From CALTSX01 sp051647685 (GTDB taxonomy: Bacteria; Chlamydiota; Chlamydiia; Chlamydiales; CALTSX01): 64,000 bases of DNA. The translations under genes were made by a program, and so were the position numbers. A model generated the notes under the pieces. It was not told the origin of the DNA. It saw nothing but the letters and a program-made list of their open reading frames with translations, and searched no databases. Where the stretch lies: contig JBOFEG010000028.1 in NCBI GenBank assembly GCA_051647685.1, positions 1 to 64,000 of the forward strand, given 5' to 3'. Position 1 is the first letter of the stretch. The number at the start of each line of letters is the position of its first letter. Below are positions 15,706 to 24,504 of the stretch, piece after piece.

Positions 15706-18669
15706 TCAGTTAGCAAAATAGCGAAAATTGCAGGGATGCTTGTGCAAAGAACTTTGTCTCCTCAGTTTCGAATAGCCAACATAATTTAAGGAAAAAACAG
15801 GAACGATAGGGAGATATTTTTCCAGTATTCCTATCGCTTTTTTAATCAAAGTCTGCTCAGTAGATCCATAAATCTTTATAAGTTCTAGAGTTTTTCTATA
15901 TTCTTCTGTTTCCCAATTGGTGAACGGGATTAATTCCTCAGAGAGAGAGAAAAGCATATAAGAGAGTTCTTCAAAACTCGATTGCCACATGAGTCCACCT
16001 ATATCAAAATTGCCCTGTAGCATTCGTGCAATCAATTGATTCCAGGGTAATGGTTCCAACTGAAATTTTATATTAAAGAGCGAGCTCCACTCTGTACATA
16101 GCAATTGTATAATGTGTCTGCGCGTAGGACTATCCAAATAAACCACTCGCAAGGGGGCTTTAGCTGTCAGCTCTAGAGTGTGCATAGCGAGTTTATAATA
16201 ATGTAGAGCCAGAGAGGAATTGTAGATCGGTGGAGTTATAATAATTTCTCTCTCTTCGTATAAGGAAATATAAGTATTTGCGGAAATACTCTGCAGGATT
16301 TTTTTTCTATCAATCGCATGGCCAAAAGCGAGTCGGAGGTGAACATTTTTAAAATAAGAACGTTGAGTGTTGTATAAATAACAATACATAGAATTCATGG
16401 GGAAGGTAATGTGATGCTCATCATCATTATTTTTCCAGGAACTTGGAAGAGGACCATAATAATCAATGTCATTTTTCTTAAAGGCGTTGTAGGCTTCTTG
16501 TGGTTGATCATAGGAAATAGTCATGCGATTATTACCCATTACAGAAGTATTCCAAAATAAAGAGTTCTTTTGGAGTGCGTAGTAGCCATTGTCTTTTCTA
16601 GATTCTAAAATAAAAGGGCCATTGCAGACATAATCAGATCCCATTTGGAAGAGCCAATTCGGGTTGCTTTGATCTGTTGCAGCAGAAATAGGAAAGTAGA
16701 TTGGATGGGTTAAAAAATGCAAAAACTGGGTAATTGGGTATTCCAAATGGATATCAAAAGAAAGGGAACCTGTAATAATAACTCCAAGTGAATCTATTGG
16801 TAATTTTCCCTCTTTAATAGCTTTCGCATTTTTTATTGGGTATAATAAATGAGAAAATGGAGAGAAAAATTTAGGATGAAGTGTTTTTTTCCACGTGTAC
16901 AGAAAATCGCTCGCTGTTACAGGAGAACGATTAGACCAGAAAGTTTCCCTTAAGGTAAAGGAATAGCATCGATACTCTGGATCAATTTTTGTACTGCTAG
17001 CCAGGCCATAGGCTAGTATTCCATTTCGGTCATACTGCATTAGTCCTTCAAACAAAAGTTGCAAGAGGGCTATGGAGCTTTCATCGCCGGCAAGTCTTGG
17101 GTCTAGCGATAAAATTGGCAAACTAAAGGATATCCTAGACTGTGCGGGTGGGGAAATTAGTTGATATTTTCTTTCTATAGAAAGTTCTAACGATTGGCGG
17201 ATTTCAGTCAGACTTTCGCGATAGAAATAGCCGAGCAGATGAATATCTTGAAGATACACATGATAGGTAACCATTTTTTTATGCAAAACTTCTGGAACGA
17301 ATTGCAGTGGTCCTAGATTTCTATCATTATTTGCAATAGAGACACTAGTGCAATAGTGATCAGAATTTCTGTAAGTTACATAAAAAAAGTTCGGGGTATT
17401 ATTTTTTTTACAGGTGATCGTCTGCAAAAAACAGGAATATAGAAAAATCAACTCATCAAGACTCATCGTCGCTTGTGTTTCAATCGGATTGAGAGAGTAG
17501 AAAAAATCCTCTATAATATCTGTGGATAAGCTGCTCAGATGAGCTGCATGACTCTTTAATGCAAATAGCAATTCCTGCTGTTTGACAATCATTCCTCCAT
17601 TGTAGTCTCGAAATTCTCCCAGTGTGTTAAATAGAAACTGCGAAACAATTTTTCGAGAAGTATAAAAATCAATAGCGTAGTTTCGCCGTAAAATTTCTGA
17701 AGTTATGGGAATACGTATCGATATTACAGAGGCTACAATCGGGTAGTTATCTTGGAAAAATCGCACAATTTGTTCGCGAAGAATTCGATATTGCAAAGGG
17801 AGATTCATATTTTGCACAGATTCGGAGAAAAAGGGCTGCCGCTTTTTTTGTATTCGGATGATAATCGCGATAAAATGGACTCCAGACTCAGTCGAGTTTT
17901 CTTGCGAAATGATCACCTGAGGGATATCCTCTAGAGTGGTAATTTCTTTAGAGAGAGTCAGCATATTTTTAAAAATCTCTTCTTCATTTCTGGCGCAAAA
18001 AATGTAGGGTAGTCGCGTTTGTATGCTATCCGGTAAATAGGGACCAAAATTTTTTTTTAATCGAACAATCTCACTAGTCAAAAAAGAGTCATAACTTGTT
18101 TTTTCTATTTGAAAATATAAGAGAGGCGAGCTGTGTTTTTGATTATATAAATTATAAGAAGATCCTGGAATAATTCGAACGTTAGGAATCTGATTTTGTA
18201 CAATTCGCAATACATGCTCATCCTCTAAACAGTCATATTTTTTGAGTGCTTTGCTCTTCACAACCAGACTAAGTATTTTCTTCTCGCAACCATTTGTGAA
18301 TATATGAGTGGGTAAAAATCGAAAGACAAAGGAACCATGTGTCGAGTCGAAGAATTCATACGAATACTGAAAGAGATAAATAGTCCTAATCAATTGTAAT
18401 AATTCGAGTTCTCGAAATTGCAGCAGATGAATTTCTTCAAAAATCGCAAATACATAATTAATAGTTCTCAATAAATTTTGGTTGTGACTATGAGGAAACC
18501 TCTGGATTAATTTTTCTGCCCGTACCTCAATTTGTTTTTTCCTCAGCTGTAAATAAGAAACACCGGAAAAAGGATCAATCTTTTGGGTAGAGGCTAAGAT
18601 ATAGGAGAAATTATCCTGTTCTTTTAAAGAGTAGGAGGAGAGTACTTCAGTATCGATCGAAGGCTTCAC
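15706..18669 (-). CDS. Peptide-binding (SBP_bac_5/OppA-type) domain fused to a large unknown N-terminal region
   Basis: 987 residues. From about residue 510 the protein reads as a family 5 extracellular solute-binding domain: LPILSLDPRLAGDESSIALL, LLFEGLMQYDRNG, YSFTLRETFWSNRSPVTASD and, near the end, PWNQLIARMLQGNFDIGG. The first 500 residues are not recognised and look mixed alpha/beta. There is no N-terminal signal peptide or lipobox, which is odd for a binding protein: the product may be cytosolic, or exported by another route. No permease or ATPase gene is adjacent. Transcribed alone on the minus strand. Confidence 0.7.
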   Translation of the reverse strand: MKPSIDTEVLSSYSLKEQDNFSYILASTQKIDPFSGVSYLQLRKKQIEVRAEKLIQRFPHSHNQNLLRTINYVFAIFEEIHLLQFRELELLQLIRTIYLFQYSYEFFDSTHGSFVFRFLPTHIFTNGCEKKILSLVVKSKALKKYDCLEDEHVLRIVQNQIPNVRIIPGSSYNLYNQKHSSPLLYFQIEKTSYDSFLTSEIVRLKKNFGPYLPDSIQTRLPYIFCARNEEEIFKNMLTLSKEITTLEDIPQVIISQENSTESGVHFIAIIIRIQKKRQPFFSESVQNMNLPLQYRILREQIVRFFQDNYPIVASVISIRIPITSEILRRNYAIDFYTSRKIVSQFLFNTLGEFRDYNGGMIVKQQELLFALKSHAAHLSSLSTDIIEDFFYSLNPIETQATMSLDELIFLYSCFLQTITCKKNNTPNFFYVTYRNSDHYCTSVSIANNDRNLGPLQFVPEVLHKKMVTYHVYLQDIHLLGYFYRESLTEIRQSLELSIERKYQLISPPAQSRISFSLPILSLDPRLAGDESSIALLQLLFEGLMQYDRNGILAYGLASSTKIDPEYRCYSFTLRETFWSNRSPVTASDFLYTWKKTLHPKFFSPFSHLLYPIKNAKAIKEGKLPIDSLGVIITGSLSFDIHLEYPITQFLHFLTHPIYFPISAATDQSNPNWLFQMGSDYVCNGPFILESRKDNGYYALQKNSLFWNTSVMGNNRMTISYDQPQEAYNAFKKNDIDYYGPLPSSWKNNDDEHHITFPMNSMYCYLYNTQRSYFKNVHLRLAFGHAIDRKKILQSISANTYISLYEEREIIITPPIYNSSLALHYYKLAMHTLELTAKAPLRVVYLDSPTRRHIIQLLCTEWSSLFNIKFQLEPLPWNQLIARMLQGNFDIGGLMWQSSFEELSYMLFSLSEELIPFTNWETEEYRKTLELIKIYGSTEQTLIKKAIGILEKYLPIVPVFSLNYVGYSKLRRQSSLHKHPCNFRYFAN

Positions 18670-18799
18670 TGCGCAAAATTCCTAGAGATGAAATATAAAT
18701 TTGTATAGTAAAAATTTTCCTATTCATTATCGCGTAAAGAAAAGTTAAATTTCACCAGAAATTTTGAGAAATATTTGGCAGATAAAAGCAAAGGAAGGA

Positions 18800-19576
18800 T
18801 TAATCTTCATCTAGTTCGATATTGACAGGTCTCATTGCTTTTACTTCTAACTGTGATTCTGCAATGAGAAATTTTTTATTGTTGACTTTCACCAGATACA
18901 AAACTGACTTATGACTTAAGGGTTTTCGCTCTAGCACAGTAATTTCTCTGCCCGTAGAGTGTACTTTTCCCCTGTTAAACTTGCGCAGAAGCCAAACAAA
19001 GAGCAACAAAAAGAGAATGAATCCAAAGACGACCAAAGCTGTATGCATAATCGTTTTTTCATACCCTCCCATAGAAGGTGTCATTGGATTAAACCTATCC
19101 GGACTCGATCCATCTTGATCAAAAAAAGAATCAGGTCGATCGAATGAACTCGGATTTTCTATATAATCTTCTGGATAGGTTAAGGGAGTGGGATCAATTG
19201 GATCTCGTCCTCTAAAAGCAGGTCTTTTTATCTCGCGAGAGTTATCTAGTTCTAGAGGAGTGCGGCTGTCATTATCACCAGGAATTAATTCTAAGGGTTC
19301 TTGTTTCTTTCTAAAATAATTGGGCCCTTTAATTGAACAGGGAGAATCGACATCCAGATCATAATGCGTATCGCCTGGATATACCGGCAAATCATCCGGT
19401 CTCGGTGGGGAGCGCGATATCGCTTCCGGCGTTTCTACTATTGACTCTGTTTGAAGCGTAGGTTCACCTACAGGAGCTTCCTCAAAGGAAATAATCATTC
19501 CATCGCCATATAAGCTGGTATATAGGATGCCAAATATCGCGAGAAATCGAACCATTTTTTTTCCTACGTTGTTCAT
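18800..19576 (-). CDS. FliO-like membrane protein with long periplasmic N-terminus
   Basis: 258 residues: signal peptide (FLAIFGILYTSLYG, about 11-24), about 150 residues of low-complexity Pro/Asp/Ser-rich periplasmic sequence, a membrane helix (MHTALVVFGFILFLLLFVWL, about 177-196), then a small cytosolic domain with ITVLERKPLSHKSVLYLVKV and KKFLIAESQ. That last part matches the FliO domain, a flagellar type III export assembly factor. Flagella are not expected; chlamydiae keep some flagellar-type export genes, which gives a possible role. No other export gene is adjacent. Confidence 0.65.
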   Translation of the reverse strand: MNNVGKKMVRFLAIFGILYTSLYGDGMIISFEEAPVGEPTLQTESIVETPEAISRSPPRPDDLPVYPGDTHYDLDVDSPCSIKGPNYFRKKQEPLELIPGDNDSRTPLELDNSREIKRPAFRGRDPIDPTPLTYPEDYIENPSSFDRPDSFFDQDGSSPDRFNPMTPSMGGYEKTIMHTALVVFGFILFLLLFVWLLRKFNRGKVHSTGREITVLERKPLSHKSVLYLVKVNNKKFLIAESQLEVKAMRPVNIELDED

Positions 19577-19647
19577 TCTTTACAATAATAGACGATAACA
19601 ATATTTTTAAAGGTTTTTTCTTAACCTCAATTCAGTATACTAACTCC

Positions 19648-20469
19648 ATGAAAGGAATACTTGCATTAGATATCGACGGAACGCTGACATCAGAATATGT
19701 TATTCCACCGGTTGTCGTCCGTGCGCTTAGAAAAAAATGGAAGGATGGTTGGGTCATTTGTTTAATTACGGGAAGGAGTTATTCCTTCGCCTCTATTGCT
19801 ACTGAATTCTTTGATTTCCCCCATTATCTTGCCCTCCAAAATGGAGCCGACATCATACAAATGCCGGAAAAAATAAGACTTTCCCACTCTTATTTACTTC
19901 ACGAAATTACACAAAACTTAGATGATTTAGCGAAACGACTACAGTCTAATTTTCTCATCTATTCTGGATATGAAAAAGGGGATTTTTGTTATTTCTTGCG
20001 CGATGGAAAACCATCTCCAACTCTGCAGACCTATTTAAAAAGATTAGAGGCCTTATCTCGCTCTAAATGGAGAAGTGTTTCGAGTTGGCACGAGATACCA
20101 CAAGCAACTTTTCCCATGATCAAAATCATTGGAAATCGAGAAGAGGTCGATGAATGTATCTCTCTTCTCGAAAAACATCATGCAGTTTCTACCTGTTTTA
20201 TTCAGGACTTAATACAACCTGGTCGCTCTCTCGGGCTCATTACGGATAAGAGTGCAAATAAGGGAACCGCTCTCGATTTTTTTCGATCTCACTTTGGATG
20301 CGCCTATGCCGTTGCGGCTGGAGATGACGAAAACGATATCCCTATGTTAGAATGTGCAGACAAAAAAATTGTCATGGAAACTGCAACGGAAGCGATTCGC
20401 AAAAGAGCCGATATTATTGCCGGGCCTGCCAAAAGACATGGCATTATTGCAGTACTCGAACAAATCTAA
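19648..20469 (+). CDS. HAD-superfamily Cof-type phosphatase
   Basis: 273 residues with the HAD nucleophile motif LALDIDGTLTS (Asp8, Asp10), the second motif LITGRSY near 52-58 and the late GDDENDIPML (about 231-240), plus a C2-type cap between. This is the Cof/sucrose-phosphatase-like class, which removes phosphate from sugar phosphates, pyridoxal phosphate and similar small molecules; substrate unknown. Its stop overlaps the next ATG (TAATG), so it starts an operon with the NUDIX-FolB fusion. C. trachomatis also has a HAD gene next to fabI as I recall. Confidence 0.85.
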   Translation: MKGILALDIDGTLTSEYVIPPVVVRALRKKWKDGWVICLITGRSYSFASIATEFFDFPHYLALQNGADIIQMPEKIRLSHSYLLHEITQNLDDLAKRLQSNFLIYSGYEKGDFCYFLRDGKPSPTLQTYLKRLEALSRSKWRSVSSWHEIPQATFPMIKIIGNREEVDECISLLEKHHAVSTCFIQDLIQPGRSLGLITDKSANKGTALDFFRSHFGCAYAVAAGDDENDIPMLECADKKIVMETATEAIRKRADIIAGPAKRHGIIAVLEQI

Positions 20470-21269
20470 TGAATACTATGAAAAAAAATATTGTGCCCGT
20501 TGTCGGAGGTCTCATCCGCGCATCGGATGGAGAGATATTACTCGTCAGCACTCACAAGTGGAAAGGCTTATCTATTCCCGGTGGAAAAATTGAATATCGA
20601 GAAACTATCGCGAATGCTCTGCGACGAGAGATATGGGAAGAGACTCATCTTACTATTAGTCATTATTGCGAGGGACCTCGGTTTGAAGAGATTGAAGGGC
20701 CGGAATTTTGTCGCAGAGAACATTTCATCATGTTTAATTTTATCTGTTTTCTGTCTCCGAGTTGCTCTAAGGCATCTGTACAACTCAATGAAGAATTAAC
20801 GGATTATATTTGGGTAGATCCTAAAGAAGCCCTAACCTTATCACTCAATCCAGCGACGAGGGATCTCGTTCTTTGGTATAACAAGCGCTTTGGCTCTTTC
20901 GGTACAATAGGTCTTGAAAAACAGGCAATGGCTGCTCGCATCGGCGTATTTCCGGAAGAAAAAACCACGCTACAGACCATTGAAGTGACTCTAAATGTCA
21001 CGTACGATATGAGCCTCGCTGTCCAAACCGATAACATTGCCGATGGCATAGATTATATGGCGTTGTTAGAGAGCTGTAAAACACTTGCTATCTCTAAACA
21101 CTTTGATCTACTCGAGACACTAGCCCAGAGTATGATTGATCTTCTCTTTACCTCTTATCCAGTCGAAGAAATAGATCTCTCTATATATAAGGTGGGCGCC
21201 GTCTTGGGAAAAAATAGCTCGGTCCGATTGCAGAAAGTGCGAAGAGAAGTGGCATGTCTTGGGTCTTAA
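20469..21269 (+). CDS. NUDIX hydrolase-dihydroneopterin aldolase (FolB/FolX) fusion
   Basis: 266 residues from the ATG at 20469 (overlapping the HAD stop; an ATG three codons on is possible). Residues 8-135 are a NUDIX domain, with the box GGKIEYRETIANALRREIWE starting at 38 and EET following. Residues 146-262 match the FolB/FolX fold: ARIGVFPEEKTTLQTIEV with the catalytic Glu region at 163-164, TDNIADGIDYMALL, LLETLAQSMI and Lys241 in IYKVGAV. Dihydroneopterin triphosphate needs a NUDIX-type pyrophosphatase before the aldolase acts, so fusion of the two is chemically sensible. The activity is inferred. Confidence 0.82.
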   Translation: MNTMKKNIVPVVGGLIRASDGEILLVSTHKWKGLSIPGGKIEYRETIANALRREIWEETHLTISHYCEGPRFEEIEGPEFCRREHFIMFNFICFLSPSCSKASVQLNEELTDYIWVDPKEALTLSLNPATRDLVLWYNKRFGSFGTIGLEKQAMAARIGVFPEEKTTLQTIEVTLNVTYDMSLAVQTDNIADGIDYMALLESCKTLAISKHFDLLETLAQSMIDLLFTSYPVEEIDLSIYKVGAVLGKNSSVRLQKVRREVACLGS

Positions 21270-21964
21270 TTACGGGAGCAACTTCTCCTCTCGGTAAAAA
21301 AATTGCTCTTTCCTTTGCGCAGAGTGGAAAAAATATTGTCATTCATTATCACAATCACTTGTCTATCGCTAAAGAAATAGGTAGCGAAATAGAAGCTATG
21401 GGGCAACAAGCGAAAACGTTGTACGGAGAATTTTCTACTGCATCCGGGGTGGATGCCTTTCTCAAACAATACAGACAACTCGATCTACAAACAGAAATAC
21501 TCATTTACAATGTAGGCCCTTATAACCAAAAGAGCCTTTTGCAATCCTCCGTTATAGATTTACAAGAGACATTCCAGACCAATTTCTTTTCATCCGTATC
21601 GATCACGAAAGGCCTTTTGCCGGATCTACAAAAAACCCGAGGCTCTGTTATTTATTTGGGGTTTGCCAACCTGTCACGCGGGAAAGTATTCAACAATGCA
21701 CCTGGCTACGTTCTCGCTAAAGAGACGTTAGCTGTATGGACTCGATCGCTTGCCAAAGAACTATCGCACACGCAAGTTAGAGTCAATATGGTATCGCCCG
21801 GCTATTTAGAGCATTCCATTGATGCACCAAAGCCATCGACCTTGCCACAGGGTAGACTAATTTCTTGCAAAGAGGTGGCAGATTTTATCCAATATCTCGC
21901 GTCGCCACTGGCTAAATCCATAACGGGACAAAACATCGATGTAGCGGGAGGAATAGGATTATGA
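21254..21964 (+). CDS. Short-chain dehydrogenase/reductase, possibly a pteridine reductase (FolM-like)
   Basis: 236 residues of the classical SDR fold: cofactor motif TGATSPLG near the N-terminus, a YNVGPY strand where NNAG usually stands, catalytic Tyr and Lys in GYVLAK, and a late RVNMVSPGYLE. It overlaps the NUDIX-FolB stop by 16 bases and the next gene by ATGA, so it is tightly coupled. Because it directly follows a pterin-type enzyme, a dihydropteridine or dihydrofolate reductase role is plausible. A FabG-like or sugar reductase is the alternative. Confidence 0.75.
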   Translation: MSWVLITGATSPLGKKIALSFAQSGKNIVIHYHNHLSIAKEIGSEIEAMGQQAKTLYGEFSTASGVDAFLKQYRQLDLQTEILIYNVGPYNQKSLLQSSVIDLQETFQTNFFSSVSITKGLLPDLQKTRGSVIYLGFANLSRGKVFNNAPGYVLAKETLAVWTRSLAKELSHTQVRVNMVSPGYLEHSIDAPKPSTLPQGRLISCKEVADFIQYLASPLAKSITGQNIDVAGGIGL

Positions 21965-23319
21965 AAAAGGCTATTGACTATGGCAAATCCAGACAAAGCT
22001 CTACCACTCAACTGATTCATTTGTCTCACCAAAATTTGAGTAGTTGGGAGACCATTCCCATTTTTGAGAATCTCTGTTTTGTAATTGCACTCTTTCGAAG
22101 CCATATCGTAGCCAATACATTAGAGGGAAGGGAGTTACTCGAAAAGATTCTTGCCTTTCAGATTGCGTCCGGAAAACATGCGGGATTATTCCCGCGTTAC
22201 ATCCATGAATACCCACGCGTCGATCGCAAAGGATATCTTATATCCATTGTTACTGCACTTTATCTTATCAAGCGCCAGCATGCCCAAATATTGCATTCTG
22301 AACTACAACTAACGCTAGAGAGTGCAATGGATAGATTGATGCAAGGGTTACAAGAACAAACTTGGATGGATAGCATCTCTTTTTTGTTGCGAGCGATCCA
22401 AGAAGAAGTGCCCGATCGAGAATCTCTTCTCGCCCTGCGTCCGAGAAGCGTCAGAGAATGTATCTATCTTTTGCATCTAACCCAAATTCTATTCCTGCAA
22501 AAGCGACGAAAGGCTACCGAAATGTTTGATCACTTAACCTCTTACTGGTCTAAAGAAATGAACGCTTATATCGGCCCCCTTGAAAAGGAATGGGTGGCAT
22601 GTTCGGAGGAACCTATTTCTCTCTTCCATTACTTCATGCGGAAAACAACCAATAGTGAACCAAAAATATCTCCCTCACTTGTCCATCTCCACGCGAGCCT
22701 TTTGTATCCCATAGAAGAGATGCCGGTCTTTACACAAAGATTGCCAAAGCTACATCCAAATTGGAAAATACAGCAGAGCGGCAATTTACTTTGGCAAATA
22801 TGCACTGCGCTTCCCGAGCAAGTGTGCCGAGGATTTCATCTCTTTAGAATACTTTGGAAAGATGGCGTAGTGCACTCCATGGTGTGTCAGCAACTCCTTC
22901 GAATGAAATACCAGAGAGTAGATGGCATAGAGAGTGTAATTACCTTGGAAGAGCTTCCAGAACATGGTGTCGAACTCCATTTCCGAAAAACAAAAGATAC
23001 TATAATTTATTCCGGTGGAAAAAGAGCTACTTGTTTTAGTGCGGGGGAATGGATAACAATCGACACGGGAAGAAAGAAACTTGACTTGCAGTTTGCGTCA
23101 CCACTTACTATTCCATCGGTAGCTACTCTATCGATGCATCATCGTCCGGCCGAACTCCAGCCGGACTGCACAAATGTTGATTGGAGACTCTCTATTCGCG
23201 TGCTGTCGAACGACAGCAAAGAGCGCTTGCTTCATCTTCGGGTGCGCGAAGTGACGGGCTGTCCATTGCCAGACCCATTATGTGCAGACCATTGTCTACA
23301 TACAAAGTCACACCTGTAA
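21961..23319 (+). CDS. Unknown protein, last gene of the HAD-NUDIX/FolB-SDR operon
   Basis: 452 residues, not recognised. The first 200 residues are helical (possible alpha/alpha repeat), the rest looks beta-rich: repeated short strands with WITIDTGRKKLDLQFASP. That layout recalls heparinase or glycan-lyase-like proteins, but no catalytic motif convinces me. It starts at an ATGA overlap with the SDR. The last 128 bases overlap fabI on the opposite strand, so one of the two C-termini is an unusual extension; here the final 40 residues are Cys/His/Pro-rich and look less protein-like. Confidence 0.65.
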   Translation: MKKAIDYGKSRQSSTTQLIHLSHQNLSSWETIPIFENLCFVIALFRSHIVANTLEGRELLEKILAFQIASGKHAGLFPRYIHEYPRVDRKGYLISIVTALYLIKRQHAQILHSELQLTLESAMDRLMQGLQEQTWMDSISFLLRAIQEEVPDRESLLALRPRSVRECIYLLHLTQILFLQKRRKATEMFDHLTSYWSKEMNAYIGPLEKEWVACSEEPISLFHYFMRKTTNSEPKISPSLVHLHASLLYPIEEMPVFTQRLPKLHPNWKIQQSGNLLWQICTALPEQVCRGFHLFRILWKDGVVHSMVCQQLLRMKYQRVDGIESVITLEELPEHGVELHFRKTKDTIIYSGGKRATCFSAGEWITIDTGRKKLDLQFASPLTIPSVATLSMHHRPAELQPDCTNVDWRLSIRVLSNDSKERLLHLRVREVTGCPLPDPLCADHCLHTKSHL

Positions 23320-24133
23320 TAGCAGATGCCATTGGCGATGTTAAAAAGGCAGCCGCATGGCCGATTTCTGGTGCTTCTAATGTTTTCTGGAGAGGGGAGT
23401 TAACTTTAGAATAAGCGATCATCGGATCGATCATACCAATGGCTCTGGCTGCTCGACTGCGCAAAGGCCCCGCTGAAATACAGTTAATTCGAATACCCCA
23501 TTTTTTCCCAGCCTCATACGCGAGCGTTTTTGTATCGCTCTCCAGCGCCGCTTTCGCAGAACTCATTCCACCGCCGTAACCTGGAATCGCTTTGCAAGCT
23601 GCAATATAGGATAGAGTAATAGCAGATCCGCCGTTGGCAAAGATAGGTCCCAAATGCGATACGAAACTTACAAAAGAGTAAGCGGAAGAACTCAAAGCTG
23701 CTAGGTAGCCACTTCGAGAAGTTTCCAGAAGGGGTCTCGTAACTTCTGGTCCGTTTGCCAGTGCATGGACAAAGATATCGATCTCTCCGAAATCTTTTCC
23801 AATCGCCCCGCACACCTCTGAGATCGTATATCCAGAGATACTGGCGTAGCGCTTGTTGTTTCGAACTTCTTCGGGCACATCGGCAAGAGTGTCAAAAGTC
23901 GCATCTAGAGGGTAGACTTTAGCAATATCAAATAAAGAATTGTCGGATAGTTTTCTGGCCTCATCAAACTTTCCGCTTTCCCATGAAACAGTAAAAATTT
24001 TTAGAATTGGAGCCCAAGTCCCAATAATAATTTCCGCCCCAGCCTCTGCAAGTGTCTTTGCAATAGCCCAGCCATACCCTTGATCGTCGCCAATTCCTGC
24101 GATAAATGCTCTTTTTCCCCGTAAATCTAACAT
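23192..24133 (-). CDS. fabI: Enoyl-[acyl-carrier-protein] reductase (NADH)
   Basis: Last reductive step of each cycle of type II fatty acid synthesis. The N-terminus LDLRGKRAFIAGIGDDQGYG shows the FabI cofactor loop, and the active-site region reads GYGGGMSSAKAALES, the long-insert type found in chlamydiae and plastids. I chose the ATG at 24133 over GTG at 24139 (313 residues). The family normally ends soon after a VDNGLHIMGL-type sequence, yet this frame continues about 20 more residues, overlapping the convergent 452-residue gene by 128 bases. Confidence 0.93.
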   Translation of the reverse strand: MLDLRGKRAFIAGIGDDQGYGWAIAKTLAEAGAEIIIGTWAPILKIFTVSWESGKFDEARKLSDNSLFDIAKVYPLDATFDTLADVPEEVRNNKRYASISGYTISEVCGAIGKDFGEIDIFVHALANGPEVTRPLLETSRSGYLAALSSSAYSFVSFVSHLGPIFANGGSAITLSYIAACKAIPGYGGGMSSAKAALESDTKTLAYEAGKKWGIRINCISAGPLRSRAARAIGMIDPMIAYSKVNSPLQKTLEAPEIGHAAAFLTSPMASAITGVTLYVDNGLHIMGLAMDSPSLRAPEDEASALCCRSTARE

Positions 24134-24218
24134 ATGCACCCTTTACGTTACGTGTAAGTTTTCAAAAATAATAGCATAGAATTTGGTTAACCGCAAGGAT
24201 CGCTTGAGTAAAGAGTAA

Positions 24219-24359
24219 TTATTTTTTTGAAAAATAATGCCGTCTCAAATAATTTTTCCATCCCTCAGCGGTTATGACTCTGGGAGGTTTTTCTACAGAG
24301 ACCCGTTTCCTTTTTTCTTTTTGACCCGGCTCACTTTTTTTAGATTTATCAAATTTCAT
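24219..24359 (-). CDS. Small basic hypothetical protein
   Basis: A 46-residue minus-strand frame: a Lys/Arg-rich N-terminal half (KFDKSKKSEPGQKEKRKR), then PPRVITAEGWKNYLRRHYF. Base composition and the ordered C-terminal segment look coding, and it fills an otherwise empty gap between fabI and holA. No function can be assigned. It could be a chlamydial small basic protein or a chance frame. Confidence 0.45.
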   Translation of the reverse strand: MKFDKSKKSEPGQKEKRKRVSVEKPPRVITAEGWKNYLRRHYFSKK

Positions 24360-24416
24360 AGGACTCGCTGCAATCTACAATCACTACTTTGATTTGAAAA
24401 AAGAGCAAAGTTTGCG

Positions 24417-24481
24417 TGAAAATAGGGTATTTTTTTAACCTATTTTCATACTAATATAAGTACGGTTTATATCAAACCGTA
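24417..24481 (+). promoter_or_regulatory. Two inverted repeats upstream of holA
   Basis: TGAAAATAGG (24417-24426) pairs perfectly with CCTATTTTCA (24439-24448), and TACGGTTT (24461-24468) pairs with AAACCGTA (24474-24481), with a five-base loop. Neither is followed by a T run. They lie between two divergent genes, 24 bases or more before the holA start, so they could be operators or a leader hairpin. Function not shown by sequence. Confidence 0.4.
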
Positions 24482-24504
24482 GCCCTTAAGAGAGGAAACC
24501 CTTC

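Noticed and set aside
20352..20799. Alternative frames and long upstream start at the HAD/NUDIX-FolB junction
   Set aside because: The frame from 20352 only reads the end of the HAD gene out of frame. The TAATG start at 20469 begins exactly where NUDIX homology begins.
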